NCBI GenBank assembly: GCA_964637875.1
Contig: CAZWXK010000006.1
Location: 17,404 to 81,403 of the forward strand
From: UBA5972 sp964637875
Lineage (GTDB): Bacteria > Pseudomonadota > Alphaproteobacteria > Rhodobacterales > Rhodobacteraceae
Reading direction: 5' to 3'
Length of the DNA: 64,000 bases
Of the stretch, positions 1 to 8,748 are shown piece by piece. The notes beneath the pieces are model-generated. The model ran no database searches and had not been told where the DNA came from. It was given only the letters and a program-made list of their open reading frames with translations. Each line of letters begins with the position of its first letter. Position 1 is the first letter of the stretch. Made by a program: the position numbers and the translations under genes.

Positions 1-27
1 GGTCGGGATGTCTGAAAGGAGTCCGTC

Positions 28-858
28 ATGAAAAGCCTTGCCATGGTGGCACTGACCGCCGCCCTTGCCATGCCCGGCATCTGGCCGGGGCTTTCCGCAA
101 CCCCCGCCCAGGCCCAATCGCAGGCCCAATCGCAGGCGGCCCAGCGCGGCCTGGAAATCGCCCGCGAGGCCGAACGGCGCGATTCCGGCTGGCGCGACGC
201 CCAGGTCGGGATGACCATGCTGTTGCAGGACCGCCGCGGCAACACGCGCAAGCGCAGCCTGCGCATGATGATGCTCGAAGTTCCCGGCGACAAGGGCGGC
301 GACATGTCGATCGCGATCTTCGACAGCCCCGCCGACATGAAGGGTACCTTGCTGCTGACCCGCGCAAGGGTCGGCGCCGACGACGATCAGTGGCTGTATC
401 TGCCGGCGCTGAAAAGGGTCAAGCGGATTTCCTCGTCCAACAAGACCGGGGCCTTTTTCGGCAGCGAGTTCACCTATGAGGACATCGCCGCCCCGGAGAT
501 CGGCAAGTTCACCTATGAATATCTGGGCACCCGGCCCTGCGGCGGCCGGACCTGCCTGGTGGTTGCGCGCAAGCCCGCCTATCGCAATTCGGGCTACAGC
601 AAGCTGATCACCTGGTTCGACAGCAAGACATATCGCGTGGAAAGGATCGAATATCTCGATCGCCGCGGCAAGATGGTCAAGGTGCTCGGCCTTGCCGATT
701 ACAAGCTGTACAAGGGGCGCTTCTGGCGTGCCCGGACCTTGACCATGAAGAATCTCAAGACCGGCCGCGCGACGGTGCTGAAATATGACGACTGGCGTTT
801 CGGCACCGGGCTGAGCGCGGCGACCTTCAGCAAGGGCAATCTGAGGAATATCAGATGA
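28..858 (+). CDS. LolA-like outer-membrane lipoprotein-sorting family protein
   Basis: A 276-residue secreted protein with a clear Sec signal peptide (hydrophobic residues 4-25, ending in an Ala-rich AQA cleavage site). The mature part resembles the LolA-like family (PF17131), which binds lipidic molecules in the periplasm. The typical block is present: a PADMKGT segment near residue 95 followed by WLYLPALKRVKRI and SSSNKTGAFFGSEFTYEDI-like sequence. An AAGGAG ribosome site lies just upstream. It overlaps the next gene by 4 bases (ATGA), so the two are co-translated. In other bacteria this pair often follows an MMPL/RND exporter gene, which would lie left of the window. Family assignment is fairly sure; the ligand is unknown. 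Confidence 0.8.
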   Translation: MKSLAMVALTAALAMPGIWPGLSATPAQAQSQAQSQAAQRGLEIAREAERRDSGWRDAQVGMTMLLQDRRGNTRKRSLRMMMLEVPGDKGGDMSIAIFDSPADMKGTLLLTRARVGADDDQWLYLPALKRVKRISSSNKTGAFFGSEFTYEDIAAPEIGKFTYEYLGTRPCGGRTCLVVARKPAYRNSGYSKLITWFDSKTYRVERIEYLDRRGKMVKVLGLADYKLYKGRFWRARTLTMKNLKTGRATVLKYDDWRFGTGLSAATFSKGNLRNIR

Positions 859-2045
859 AGACGACGAAAGCGATGCTCTGGCTTGCGCTGGGCCTGGCTG
901 GCGTGACCGCGACGCAGGCCTCGGCCCAGAGCTGGGAGTTCACGGCCGCGCTGGGCGCCGGGCTGCGCGCCTATACCGAGGCCCCCCTGCCGGGCGGTGA
1001 CAACCGTCGCCTGTTTCCCTCGGTCACCTTCGAGGGGCGGATCACGGGCGATCTGGGCGCCTCCGACCGGGTGGTGCTGTCGCTGTTTGGCCGCTGGGAG
1101 AACGGCGGCGAAGGGCGCAGCCACACCGACCTGCGCGAGGCCTACTGGTTGCATCAGGGTGATGGATGGAGCCTGACCGCCGGCATCGACAAGGTTTTCT
1201 GGGGGGTCACGGAATCGCGGCATCTGGTCGATATCGTGAATCAGGACGACCTGCTCGAGGGAATCGACGGCTCGGCCAAGCTGGGTCAGCCCATGCTGGG
1301 CCTCAGCCTCTATGGCGATTATGGCACGTTCTCGTTCTATGCGCTGCCCGGTTTCCGTCCCCGCGCATGGCCCCGCGCAGGCACCCGCCTCGGCCCGCCC
1401 TTGCCGGTGGGGCCGGCGGTATATACCGGACCGGGCGGCAAGGGGCATGTCGATCTTGCGGCCCGCTGGTCGAACAGTATCGGCGACTGGGATATCGGCC
1501 TGTCCTGGTTCGAGGGCACCAGCCGTGCCCCCGTTCTGGTGCCGGCGGGGGGTGGGTTGACCCCGATCTATGACCATATCACCCAGCTCGGGCTCGACCT
1601 GCAATATACCGCGGGCGACTGGCTGTGGAAGCTCGAGGCCATCAACCGGGCCGGGCAGGGGCCGCGTTTCAATGCCGTAACGGCCGGATTCGAATGGACA
1701 TTGCCGGGCGGGCTGCCCACGGGGGCCGATCTGGGCCTTCTGGCCGAATACAGCCGCGACGGGCGTGATCCCCTGCTGGCCCCTGTCACCATCCTTGACG
1801 ACGACCTGTTCCTGGGCGCCCGCCTGACCCTGAACGACCTTGCCAGTACCAATCTGCTGGCCGGAATGGTGCTGGACCGGCGCAGCGGGGCACGGCTGCT
1901 GTCGGTCAAGGGCGCGCGCCGGATCGGCGAATCCTGGCAGGTCTCGCTGGAGGGGCGTTTCTTCAACACGCCCGCGCCGGGCGATCCGGTGGCCGCCCTT
2001 GCCAACAGCGATTACCTGAGCCTCAGCCTGACACGATCGTTCTGA
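855..2045 (+). CDS. Outer-membrane beta-barrel protein, unknown function
   Basis: A 396-residue protein with a signal peptide (MKTTKAMLWLALGLAG..., cleavage near ASAQ, residue 25). The rest alternates hydrophobic and polar residues with many aromatic and Gly positions. It ends in a final strand terminating in Phe (SLSLTRSF), the usual signature of an outer-membrane barrel recognised by BamA. Its start overlaps the stop of the LolA-like gene. It is probably the outer-membrane partner of the same envelope system, comparable to the DUF1302-type or hypothetical barrel proteins that sit beside MMPL transporters. No specific family is recognised with certainty, and substrate and transport role are unknown. 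Confidence 0.65.
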   Translation: MKTTKAMLWLALGLAGVTATQASAQSWEFTAALGAGLRAYTEAPLPGGDNRRLFPSVTFEGRITGDLGASDRVVLSLFGRWENGGEGRSHTDLREAYWLHQGDGWSLTAGIDKVFWGVTESRHLVDIVNQDDLLEGIDGSAKLGQPMLGLSLYGDYGTFSFYALPGFRPRAWPRAGTRLGPPLPVGPAVYTGPGGKGHVDLAARWSNSIGDWDIGLSWFEGTSRAPVLVPAGGGLTPIYDHITQLGLDLQYTAGDWLWKLEAINRAGQGPRFNAVTAGFEWTLPGGLPTGADLGLLAEYSRDGRDPLLAPVTILDDDLFLGARLTLNDLASTNLLAGMVLDRRSGARLLSVKGARRIGESWQVSLEGRFFNTPAPGDPVAALANSDYLSLSLTRSF

Positions 2046-2079
2046 GCCCGCCGCCCATCGGTGCAAATCGCGCCCGCGC

Positions 2080-2910
2080 TCAGCGCCGCGGGGCGATGCC
2101 GCCGATCATGTCGGTTACCTCGTCGGCGGCCTTGCGCACGCGGGGGCCGGTTGCCAGGATCACCTCGTGGGAAAAACGCACCGTCGGCCCCGAGACGGAT
2201 ATCCCGGCAATGGTCTCGCCATAGGCATCGTGGATCGGGGCCGCGACGCAGCGCATTCCATGATAGCGCTCTTCGTCATCCAGCGCCCAGCCGCGCGCGC
2301 GGCTGCGTTCCAGATCGGCAAACAGCGCCCTGGCCGAGGTGATCGTGTTGGGGGTGAACTCGGCCAGCCCGGTCTTTTGGAGGATCTTTTCCACCTGCCT
2401 GCGATCCATCCCGAAAAGCAGCGCCTTGCCGATGCCCGAAGCGTGCATTTCCGAGCGCGTCCCGGGGCGAAAGAAGGCACGGATCGGATTGTGGGTTTCG
2501 ATCTGGCTGACAAAGACGACGTGACAACCATCCCTGATCCCCAGATTGGCGGTTTCGCCGGTCTCGCGCATCAATGCGCGCATGGCCTTGCGCGCCGCCT
2601 CGATCAGATTGGTGCGCATCAGATAGCTGCTGCCGACCCGGAACGCCCCGACGCCGACGGCCCATTCCTGGGTGGTGTCGTCGAATTCGGCAAAGCCGTG
2701 GTTCTGCAATGTCGCCAGGATCCGGTGGGCGGTCGAGGGTGGCATGCCCACCTGAAGCGCAAGCTCGCTGAGGGTGGCGCCGCGACTGCGTGCAAGGGTG
2801 CGCAGGATCAGCAGACCACGGTCCAGTGCCTGCACCGTCGAGGCCGCGCTGTCGGCCTTGCCCGAACGCGGTCGCCCGCGCTTGCGTTTCCTTTCCGGCA
2901 GTTCCGACAG
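2080..2910 (-). CDS. bhcR: IclR-family regulator BhcR of the beta-hydroxyaspartate cycle
   Basis: An IclR-type regulator of about 276 residues. An N-terminal winged helix-turn-helix (VQALDRGLLIL..., TLSELALQVGMPPSTAHRILATL) is followed by the IclR effector-binding domain (GTRSEMHASGIGKALL; GYPSRG/ISVSGPTVRF region). It is divergent from bhcABCD, as bhcR is in Paracoccus denitrificans, where the regulator responds to glyoxylate. The start is odd. The first ATG/GTG in frame (GTG at 2835) would cut off the basic tail KRKRGRPRSGKADSAAS and leave no room before the HTH. A strong GGAGGA (2922-2917) lies 6 bases before an in-frame CTG at 2910, so a CTG start is proposed. The frame is closed upstream by a stop at 2952-2950. 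Confidence 0.87.
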   Translation of the reverse strand: MSELPERKRKRGRPRSGKADSAASTVQALDRGLLILRTLARSRGATLSELALQVGMPPSTAHRILATLQNHGFAEFDDTTQEWAVGVGAFRVGSSYLMRTNLIEAARKAMRALMRETGETANLGIRDGCHVVFVSQIETHNPIRAFFRPGTRSEMHASGIGKALLFGMDRRQVEKILQKTGLAEFTPNTITSARALFADLERSRARGWALDDEERYHGMRCVAAPIHDAYGETIAGISVSGPTVRFSHEVILATGPRVRKAADEVTDMIGGIAPRR

Positions 2911-3127
2911 GATGATTCCTCCGTCTGGAATCGAGGGTACAGGTTGTTTTTACCGGAATGAAAAAATTTTTCAAAGAAAATCGGATATTAATTTGGAAAA
3001 TAGAAATTCATTGTAAATCAATAGGATAATGAAATTCCACTAAAAATGGAAAAAGTTTTCGAAAAAATTGCCGATTTGGGTGAATCAGGTCAGGATGGAA
3101 TCAGACGTGAACAACAGAGGATTCGCC
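2911..3127. promoter_or_regulatory. bhcR-bhcA divergent promoter region with IclR-type palindromes
   Basis: This spacer is strikingly AT-rich between about 2945 and 3075 compared with the GC-rich genes around it. It holds several short inverted repeats of the IclR operator type: TGAAAAA and TTTTTCA around one A (2959-2973), TTCCA and TGGAA separated by 7 bases (3035-3051), and GAAAA/TTTTC around AG immediately after (3049-3060). IclR-family operators typically look like TGGAAAT-N-ATTTCCA, so these are plausible BhcR sites. bhcA has an AGAGG ribosome site at 3116-3120. The exact operator and transcription starts are not determined from sequence alone. Confidence 0.6.
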
Positions 3128-4318
3128 ATGTCCGGCCAGAACCCGGTTTTCATCCCGGGCCCGACAAATATCCCCGACCCGATCCGTCACGCCATGGCGG
3201 TGCAGACGATGGACCATCGCGCGCCGGATTTCGCCACGACCCTGCGCCCGGTGCTGGCCGACCTCAAGCGCCTGTTCAAGACGGAAACGGCCGAGATCAT
3301 CACCTTTCCGTCCAGCGGCACGGGCGGCTGGGAGGCGGCTGTCACCAACACGCTCAGCCCCGGCGACAAGGTGCTGGTCGCGCGCTATGGCATGTTCAGC
3401 CATCGCTGGATCGACCTGTGCCAGCGGCATTTCCTGGATGTCGAGGTGATCGAATGTGCATGGGGCACCGGCGCGCCGGCCGATCTGTTTGCCGAACGCC
3501 TGGCAGCCGACACCGATCGCCGCATCAAGGCGGTTCTGGTCACCCATAACGAAACCGCAACCGGGGTCTTGTCCGATATCGGTGCCGTGCGCGCGGCCCT
3601 GGATGGCTGCGATCACCCGGCGATGCTGTATGTCGATTGCGTCAGCTCGCTGGCCTCGATGGATTTCCGCATGGATGAATGGGGCGTCGATCTGGCCATT
3701 TCGGGGTCGCAAAAGGGGCTGATGCTGGCCGCCGGCATGGCCATTGTCGCCGTCAGCCAGAAGGCCATGAAGGCAACCGAAACCGCCACCAGCCCGCGCT
3801 GCTATTTCGATTTCCGCGACATGCTGAAGGCCAACGCGGCAGCGGGTTATCCCTATACCCCGCCCTTGCAGCTGATATTCGGCCTGCGCAAGAGCCTGGA
3901 GATGCTGTTTGACGAGGGGCTGGACAATGTCTTTGCCCGCCACCGCCGTCTTGCCGAGGGCGTGCGCCGCGCCGTTGCCGCCTGGGGGCTGGAACTGGTC
4001 GCAAGATCGGCCGAGCTGTATTCCGATTCCGTCACCGCGATTTACGTGCCCGAGGGCTTCAACGCCGATGCGCTGGTCAACCATGCCTATGATGCCTATG
4101 GCGTTTCCTTTGGTGTGGGGCTGGGCGAAATGGCCGGCAGGGCGTTTCGCATTGGTCATCTGGGCGCGCTGACCGATGTCATGGTTCTGTCGGGGCTGGC
4201 CACCATCGAGATGGCCATGAAGGATCTCGACTATCCGATCACGCTGGGCAGCGGGGTTGCGGCGGCGCAGGAACATTTCCGCGCAACCGCCCGCGCCGCC
4301 ATGTCGAACGCCGCCTGA
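3128..4318 (+). CDS. bhcA: Aspartate--glyoxylate aminotransferase BhcA
   Basis: A 396-residue class-V (fold type I) PLP-dependent transaminase. In the beta-hydroxyaspartate cycle it transfers the amino group of aspartate to glyoxylate, giving oxaloacetate and glycine. The PLP lysine is Lys196 in ISGSQKGL. The phosphate-binding SSGTGG lies at 62-67 and the cofactor Asp in YVDCVSS near 170. The start at 3128 (MSGQNPVF) has AGAGG 7 bases upstream. An ATG at 3068 is in frame but would add 20 unrelated residues inside the AT-rich promoter. It is the first gene of bhcABCD. Homologous alanine/serine-glyoxylate aminotransferases look similar, but the gene order settles the role. Confidence 0.93.
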   Translation: MSGQNPVFIPGPTNIPDPIRHAMAVQTMDHRAPDFATTLRPVLADLKRLFKTETAEIITFPSSGTGGWEAAVTNTLSPGDKVLVARYGMFSHRWIDLCQRHFLDVEVIECAWGTGAPADLFAERLAADTDRRIKAVLVTHNETATGVLSDIGAVRAALDGCDHPAMLYVDCVSSLASMDFRMDEWGVDLAISGSQKGLMLAAGMAIVAVSQKAMKATETATSPRCYFDFRDMLKANAAAGYPYTPPLQLIFGLRKSLEMLFDEGLDNVFARHRRLAEGVRRAVAAWGLELVARSAELYSDSVTAIYVPEGFNADALVNHAYDAYGVSFGVGLGEMAGRAFRIGHLGALTDVMVLSGLATIEMAMKDLDYPITLGSGVAAAQEHFRATARAAMSNAA

Positions 4319-4333
4319 GGAGGGATGCCCTTG

Positions 4334-5281
4334 ATGCAGATACCCACCTATGATGATGTCGTTGCCGCCCACGCGCGCATCCGCACCCATGTGCATGAAA
4401 CCCCGGTTCTGACCTCGACCTATTTCAACGGGCTGACCGGGGCCGAGCTGTTCTTCAAATGCGAGAATTTTCAGAAGGCCGGCGTGTTCAAGGCGCGCGG
4501 GGCCAGCAATGCCGTCTTCTCACTCACGGAAGACCAGGCAGCCCGTGGTGTCGCAACCCACAGTTCCGGCAACCACGGGCTGTCGCTTTCCTATGCCGCC
4601 GGGCGCAGGGGGATCCCGTGCCATGTGGTCATGCCCCGCACCGCGCCCGAGGCCAAGAAACAGGCCGTGCGCGGCTATGGCGGCACCATCACCGAATGCG
4701 AACCCTCGACCAGTAGTCGTGAAGAGGTGTTTGCGCGGGTCGTGGCCGAAACCGGTGCCGAATTCGTGCATCCCTATAACGATGCGCGGGTGATTGCCGG
4801 GCAGGGGACGTGCGCGCGCGAGTTGCTGTCGCAGGTGGACGGGCTTGATGCCGTGATCGCCCCCATCGGCGGCGGCGGCATGGTGTCGGGCACCTGCCTG
4901 ACGCTGTCCAATATCGCGCCGGATGTCGAAATCCTTGCCGCCGAGCCGAAACAGGCCGATGACGCATACCGCAGTTTCAAGGCCGGGCACATCATTGCCG
5001 ATGACGCGCCCGAGACGGTGGCCGACGGCCTCAAGGTGCCGCTCAAGGATCTGACCTGGCATTTCGTCAGCAACCACGTCACCGACATCCTGCTGGCCGA
5101 AGAGGACGAGATCATCGACGCCATGTATCTGATCTGGCAGCGCATGAAGATCGTGGTCGAGCCATCCAGCGCCGTGACCCTGGCCACCATCCTGAAAAAC
5201 AGGGACCGCTTTGCAGGCAGGCGCGTGGGCGTGATCCTGACCGGGGGCAATGTCGATCTGAAAAAACTGCCCTGGATGTGA
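4334..5281 (+). CDS. bhcB: Beta-hydroxyaspartate dehydratase BhcB
   Basis: A 315-residue fold-type II PLP enzyme of the serine/threonine dehydratase family. In the cycle it dehydrates erythro-beta-hydroxyaspartate to iminosuccinate. The PLP lysine is Lys53 in FKARGASN. SSGNHG (77-82) and the glycine loop GGGGM (179-183) bind the cofactor. The sequence closes with the family-typical TGGNVDLKKLPW. AGGAGGG at 4318-4324 directly abuts an ATG at 4325 but is 9 bases from the ATG at 4334 (MQIPTYD), which also matches the usual N-terminus of BhcB, so 4334 is preferred. It follows bhcA after 15 bases. Confidence 0.92.
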   Translation: MQIPTYDDVVAAHARIRTHVHETPVLTSTYFNGLTGAELFFKCENFQKAGVFKARGASNAVFSLTEDQAARGVATHSSGNHGLSLSYAAGRRGIPCHVVMPRTAPEAKKQAVRGYGGTITECEPSTSSREEVFARVVAETGAEFVHPYNDARVIAGQGTCARELLSQVDGLDAVIAPIGGGGMVSGTCLTLSNIAPDVEILAAEPKQADDAYRSFKAGHIIADDAPETVADGLKVPLKDLTWHFVSNHVTDILLAEEDEIIDAMYLIWQRMKIVVEPSSAVTLATILKNRDRFAGRRVGVILTGGNVDLKKLPWM

Positions 5282-5302
5282 TCGGGGCTAGGAGGAATGA
5301 CC

Positions 5303-6460
5303 ATGAAGGACCTGAATTTCCAAGAATACGAGGTCGGCTACAACATTCCCGCCAAGCCGGGGATGAGTTTTGACGAAATCCAGACACCCTGCCTGATCAT
5401 CGACATGGATCAGCTGGAAAAGAACCTGGACAAGATGCAGGCGGATGCCGACGCCATGGGGATGCGTTTGCGCATACACGGCAAGATGCACAAATCGGCC
5501 GATGTTGCAAAGATGCAGATCGACCGCGGCGCCTGCGGCATCTGCTGCCAGAAGGTAAGCGAGGCCGAGGCATTCGCCCGCAACGGCATCAAGGATATCC
5601 TGGTCTCGAACCAGGTGCGCGACCCTGCCAAGATCGACCGCCTTGCCCGCCTGCCCGAACTGGGCGTGCGCACGCTGGTCTGTGTGGATGATCCCGAAAA
5701 CGTGGCCGACCTTTCCGCCGCCGCCGAAAGGCACGGGACCGAGATCGAATGTCTGGTCGAAATCGACTGCGGCGCCGGGCGTTGCGGGGTGACGACCTCT
5801 CAGGATGTGGTCAATATTGCCAGGCTGATCGACGCGGCGCCTGGGCTGAAGTTTTCCGGCATTCAGGCCTATCAGGGTGCGATGCAGCATCTCGACCGTT
5901 ACGAGGACCGCAAGGAAAAGATCGATATTGCCGTGGCGATGGTCAAGGATGCCGTTCAGGCGCTGAAATCGCAGGGGCTGGAATGCGACATCATTGGCGG
6001 CGGTGGCACCGGCAGCTATTATTTCGAGGGCGCCTCGGGCGTTTATAACGAGCTGCAATGTGGCTCTTACGCCTTCATGGATGCCGATTACGGCCGCATC
6101 CTGGATGAAAACGGCGTGCCCATCAGCCAAAGCCAGTTCGCCAGTTCGCTGTTCCTGCTGACCTCGGTGATGAGCCATGCCAAACCCGACAAGGCGGTGG
6201 TCGATGCGGGCCTCAAGGCGCAGTCGGTCGATAGCGGTCTGCCCAGGGTGCATGGCATCGAAGGTGTCGAATATATCAAATGTTCCGACGAACACGGTGT
6301 GATCGCCGACCCCGAGGGCAAGTTGCAGATCAACCAGAAGATCAGGCTGATCCCCGGCCATTGCGACCCGACCTGCAATGTTCACGACTGGTATGTGCTG
6401 GTGCGTGGCGACAAGGTCGAAGACGTGATCCCGGTGACTGCGCGGGGGCTGGCCTGGTGA
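5303..6460 (+). CDS. bhcC: Beta-hydroxyaspartate aldolase BhcC
   Basis: A 385-residue fold-type III PLP enzyme of the D-threonine aldolase/D-serine dehydratase family. In the cycle it condenses glycine and glyoxylate to erythro-beta-hydroxyaspartate. The N-terminal barrel carries the Schiff-base lysine in RIHGKMHKS (Lys61 proposed). The C-terminal beta domain contains the metal-type motif PGHCDPTCN. GGAGG at 5291-5295 is 7 bases from ATG 5303 (MKDLNF) but only 1 base from ATG 5297, so 5303 is chosen. Its stop overlaps the bhcD start (TGATG), consistent with translational coupling. Confidence 0.92.
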   Translation: MKDLNFQEYEVGYNIPAKPGMSFDEIQTPCLIIDMDQLEKNLDKMQADADAMGMRLRIHGKMHKSADVAKMQIDRGACGICCQKVSEAEAFARNGIKDILVSNQVRDPAKIDRLARLPELGVRTLVCVDDPENVADLSAAAERHGTEIECLVEIDCGAGRCGVTTSQDVVNIARLIDAAPGLKFSGIQAYQGAMQHLDRYEDRKEKIDIAVAMVKDAVQALKSQGLECDIIGGGGTGSYYFEGASGVYNELQCGSYAFMDADYGRILDENGVPISQSQFASSLFLLTSVMSHAKPDKAVVDAGLKAQSVDSGLPRVHGIEGVEYIKCSDEHGVIADPEGKLQINQKIRLIPGHCDPTCNVHDWYVLVRGDKVEDVIPVTARGLAW

Positions 6461-7425
6461 TGCTGATCGTATCCGAGGAAACCTGCCACAAGGTCATGAC
6501 CCGCAAGGCAGCCCATGACGCGGTCGAGGCCGTGTTCGGGGCCATGGCGCGTGGGGATGCCTGGAACTTTCCGGTCGTGCGCGAGGCCATCGGGCATGCG
6601 GACGCGCTGTATGGGTTCAAGTCGGGCTTTGATCGCGCCGGCCTGGTGCTGGGGGTCAAGGCCGGGGGCTATTGGCCCCACAACATGGCGCGGGGACTGA
6701 CCAACCACCAGTCAACCGTGTTCCTGTTCGATCCCGATACCGGGCAGTTGGCGGCGCTGGTCGGGGGCAACTACCTGACCGCGCTGCGCACGGCGGCGTC
6801 AAGCGCGATCTCGATCAACCATCTTGCGCGCAGGGATGCGCGTGTTCTGGGCATGGTCGGGGCCGGTCACCAGGCGCAGTTCCAGCTGCGCGCCGCCGCC
6901 GAGCAACGCGAATTCGAGCGCGTCATCGCCTGGAACTATCATCCCGACATGCTGCCGTCTCTGGGCAAGGTCGCCGACGATCTGGGCCTGCCTTTCGAGG
7001 CGGTCGAACGCGAACAGCTGGGCGCCGAGGCCGACGTCATCATCTCGATCACCTCGGCCCATGACGCGCTGCTGATGAAGGACTGGATCAGGCCGGGCAC
7101 CCACATCGCCTGCATGGGCACCGACACCAGGGGCAAGCAGGAACTCGACCCGGAACTGGTTGCCGCGGCAACGGTGTTCTCCGACGAAATCGCCCAGTCG
7201 ATCACCATCGGCGAAACCCAGCACGCCGTTGCCGCGGGCCTTCTGGACGAGGATGACATCACGCCCATCGGCATGGTCATCAACGGCGACCATCCGGGCC
7301 GGACATCGGATGACGAGATCACCCTTTTCGACGGCACCGGTGTGGGGTTGCAGGATCTGGCGGTCGCCTCGGTCGCGGCGCGGCTTGCGCAGGAACAGGG
7401 CGAGGCCGCGATGGTCGAACTCTAG
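6460..7425 (+). CDS. bhcD: Iminosuccinate reductase BhcD
   Basis: A 321-residue member of the ornithine cyclodeaminase/mu-crystallin family. It closes the beta-hydroxyaspartate cycle by reducing iminosuccinate to aspartate with NADH. The dinucleotide-binding GMVGAGHQAQ lies near residues 128-137, preceded by the family block GGNYLTALRTAA. FPVVREAIGH and KAGGYWP near the N-terminus match BhcD-type proteins. The ATG at 6460 overlaps the bhcC stop; the frame is open further upstream only inside bhcC. The four enzymes together convert two glyoxylate (via glycine) to one oxaloacetate without CO2 loss. Confidence 0.92.
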   Translation: MLIVSEETCHKVMTRKAAHDAVEAVFGAMARGDAWNFPVVREAIGHADALYGFKSGFDRAGLVLGVKAGGYWPHNMARGLTNHQSTVFLFDPDTGQLAALVGGNYLTALRTAASSAISINHLARRDARVLGMVGAGHQAQFQLRAAAEQREFERVIAWNYHPDMLPSLGKVADDLGLPFEAVEREQLGAEADVIISITSAHDALLMKDWIRPGTHIACMGTDTRGKQELDPELVAAATVFSDEIAQSITIGETQHAVAAGLLDEDDITPIGMVINGDHPGRTSDDEITLFDGTGVGLQDLAVASVAARLAQEQGEAAMVEL

Positions 7426-7542
7426 CGACGGGGCAAGGTGGAGACAGGGACAGGCAACAGACGACGGGAAAGGAGCCAGAGCAGGACGAAAGGCCGCCTT
7501 CGGGGCGGTACAGCCATTGTCATTGAACAGGGAGGACATTTC

Positions 7543-8646
7543 ATGACAACCAGGACCAACAGACGCAATTTTCTGCTGAAAGGGGCCGGAGCGGCCGCGG
7601 CGGCAGGGACGCTTGCGGCACCATCGCTGGCCACGGCAGCGGGCAACACCATCACCTGGAAGCTCCAGACATCATGGCCCGGCGGGATCGGGTTGCAGAT
7701 ATTCAAGGACTGGTGCCGCTCGATCGAGGAACGCACCTCGGGCCAGCTGAAATTCATTCCCTTCGGCGCCAAGGACGTCGTCGGTGATTTCCAGCTGTTC
7801 GACGCGGTGAAAAACGGCGTTCTCGATGCCATGAACCCGTTCACGCTGTACTGGGCGGGGCGGATTCCGGCGGCCGTGTTCCTCAGCTCGTATCCCATGG
7901 GTCTGCGCAACCCCGGTGAATGGGACACGTTCTATTACGGCCTTGGCGGGCTGGAAATGGCGCGCAAGCTGTTTGCCGATCAGGGCATGTATTATGTCGG
8001 CCCCGTTCAGCATGGCCCGAACATCATCCACTCCAAGGTTCCGATCCGCTCGGTCGATGACTTTCGCGGCCGCAAGATGCGCCTGCCCGGCGGCATGGTT
8101 GCCGAGGTGTTCCAGGAACTGGGCGCCAAGACGACCCTCTTGCCCGGCTCGGAAATCTTCCCGGCGCTGGAAAAGGGCACGATCGACGTGGCCGACTATG
8201 TGGGCCCCGCGATCAACTATGCGCTGGGCTTCAGCCAGGTGACCAAATACATCTCGATGGGGCCGCCGGGCATGATGTCGGTTTACCAGCCTGTCGACCT
8301 GATGGACATCACCGTCGGCATGAAATCGTGGAACGCGCTGCCGCCCGAGATGAAGATCTTTGTCGAGGCCGAGGTGCATCGCTATTCGGATCTGCACCAT
8401 GCCGCGATCCAGGCCGCCGATCAGGAAGCCTGGAAGAAATTCGAGGCCGACGGCACCGAGGTCACCCGCCTCAGCCCCGACGATGTCGAGGTCATCACCG
8501 AGATCGCCGTGCGTCGCTGGTATGCCTGGGCCAACAAGGACAGGAACGCGGCGCGTATCTTCAAGACGCAGCTCGATTACATGATGTCGCCGTCACTGGG
8601 TTACGTGACCCAGGACATGATCGCGGGTCAGACCCTGAAACTGTGA
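7543..8646 (+). CDS. TRAP transporter substrate-binding protein (DctP family)
   Basis: A 367-residue periplasmic solute receptor of a tripartite ATP-independent transporter. The N-terminus has a Tat-type signal (RRNFLLKGAGAAAAAG, Ala cleavage site near 35). The mature part has the DctP-family hallmark FRGRKMRLPGG near 185 and the central segment around DVADYVGPAINYALGFS. GGAGG at 7531-7535 is 7 bases from the ATG; an in-frame ATG at 7438 would precede an unlikely Arg-rich tail. It lies 117 bases after bhcD on the same strand, so a two-carbon acid or another precursor of the bhc pathway is an attractive substrate. That is inference from context only; the family also carries keto acids and other carboxylates. 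Confidence 0.85.
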   Translation: MTTRTNRRNFLLKGAGAAAAAGTLAAPSLATAAGNTITWKLQTSWPGGIGLQIFKDWCRSIEERTSGQLKFIPFGAKDVVGDFQLFDAVKNGVLDAMNPFTLYWAGRIPAAVFLSSYPMGLRNPGEWDTFYYGLGGLEMARKLFADQGMYYVGPVQHGPNIIHSKVPIRSVDDFRGRKMRLPGGMVAEVFQELGAKTTLLPGSEIFPALEKGTIDVADYVGPAINYALGFSQVTKYISMGPPGMMSVYQPVDLMDITVGMKSWNALPPEMKIFVEAEVHRYSDLHHAAIQAADQEAWKKFEADGTEVTRLSPDDVEVITEIAVRRWYAWANKDRNAARIFKTQLDYMMSPSLGYVTQDMIAGQTLKL

Positions 8647-8748
8647 CCCGGCGCATTGTCGGCTCATCCGGCGCCTGCGCCGGGTGAGCCTCCGATTCCG
8701 TCGATTTCCATAAATCCGGAATGCCTTTCTTTCCGGGGGAGTGAAACC

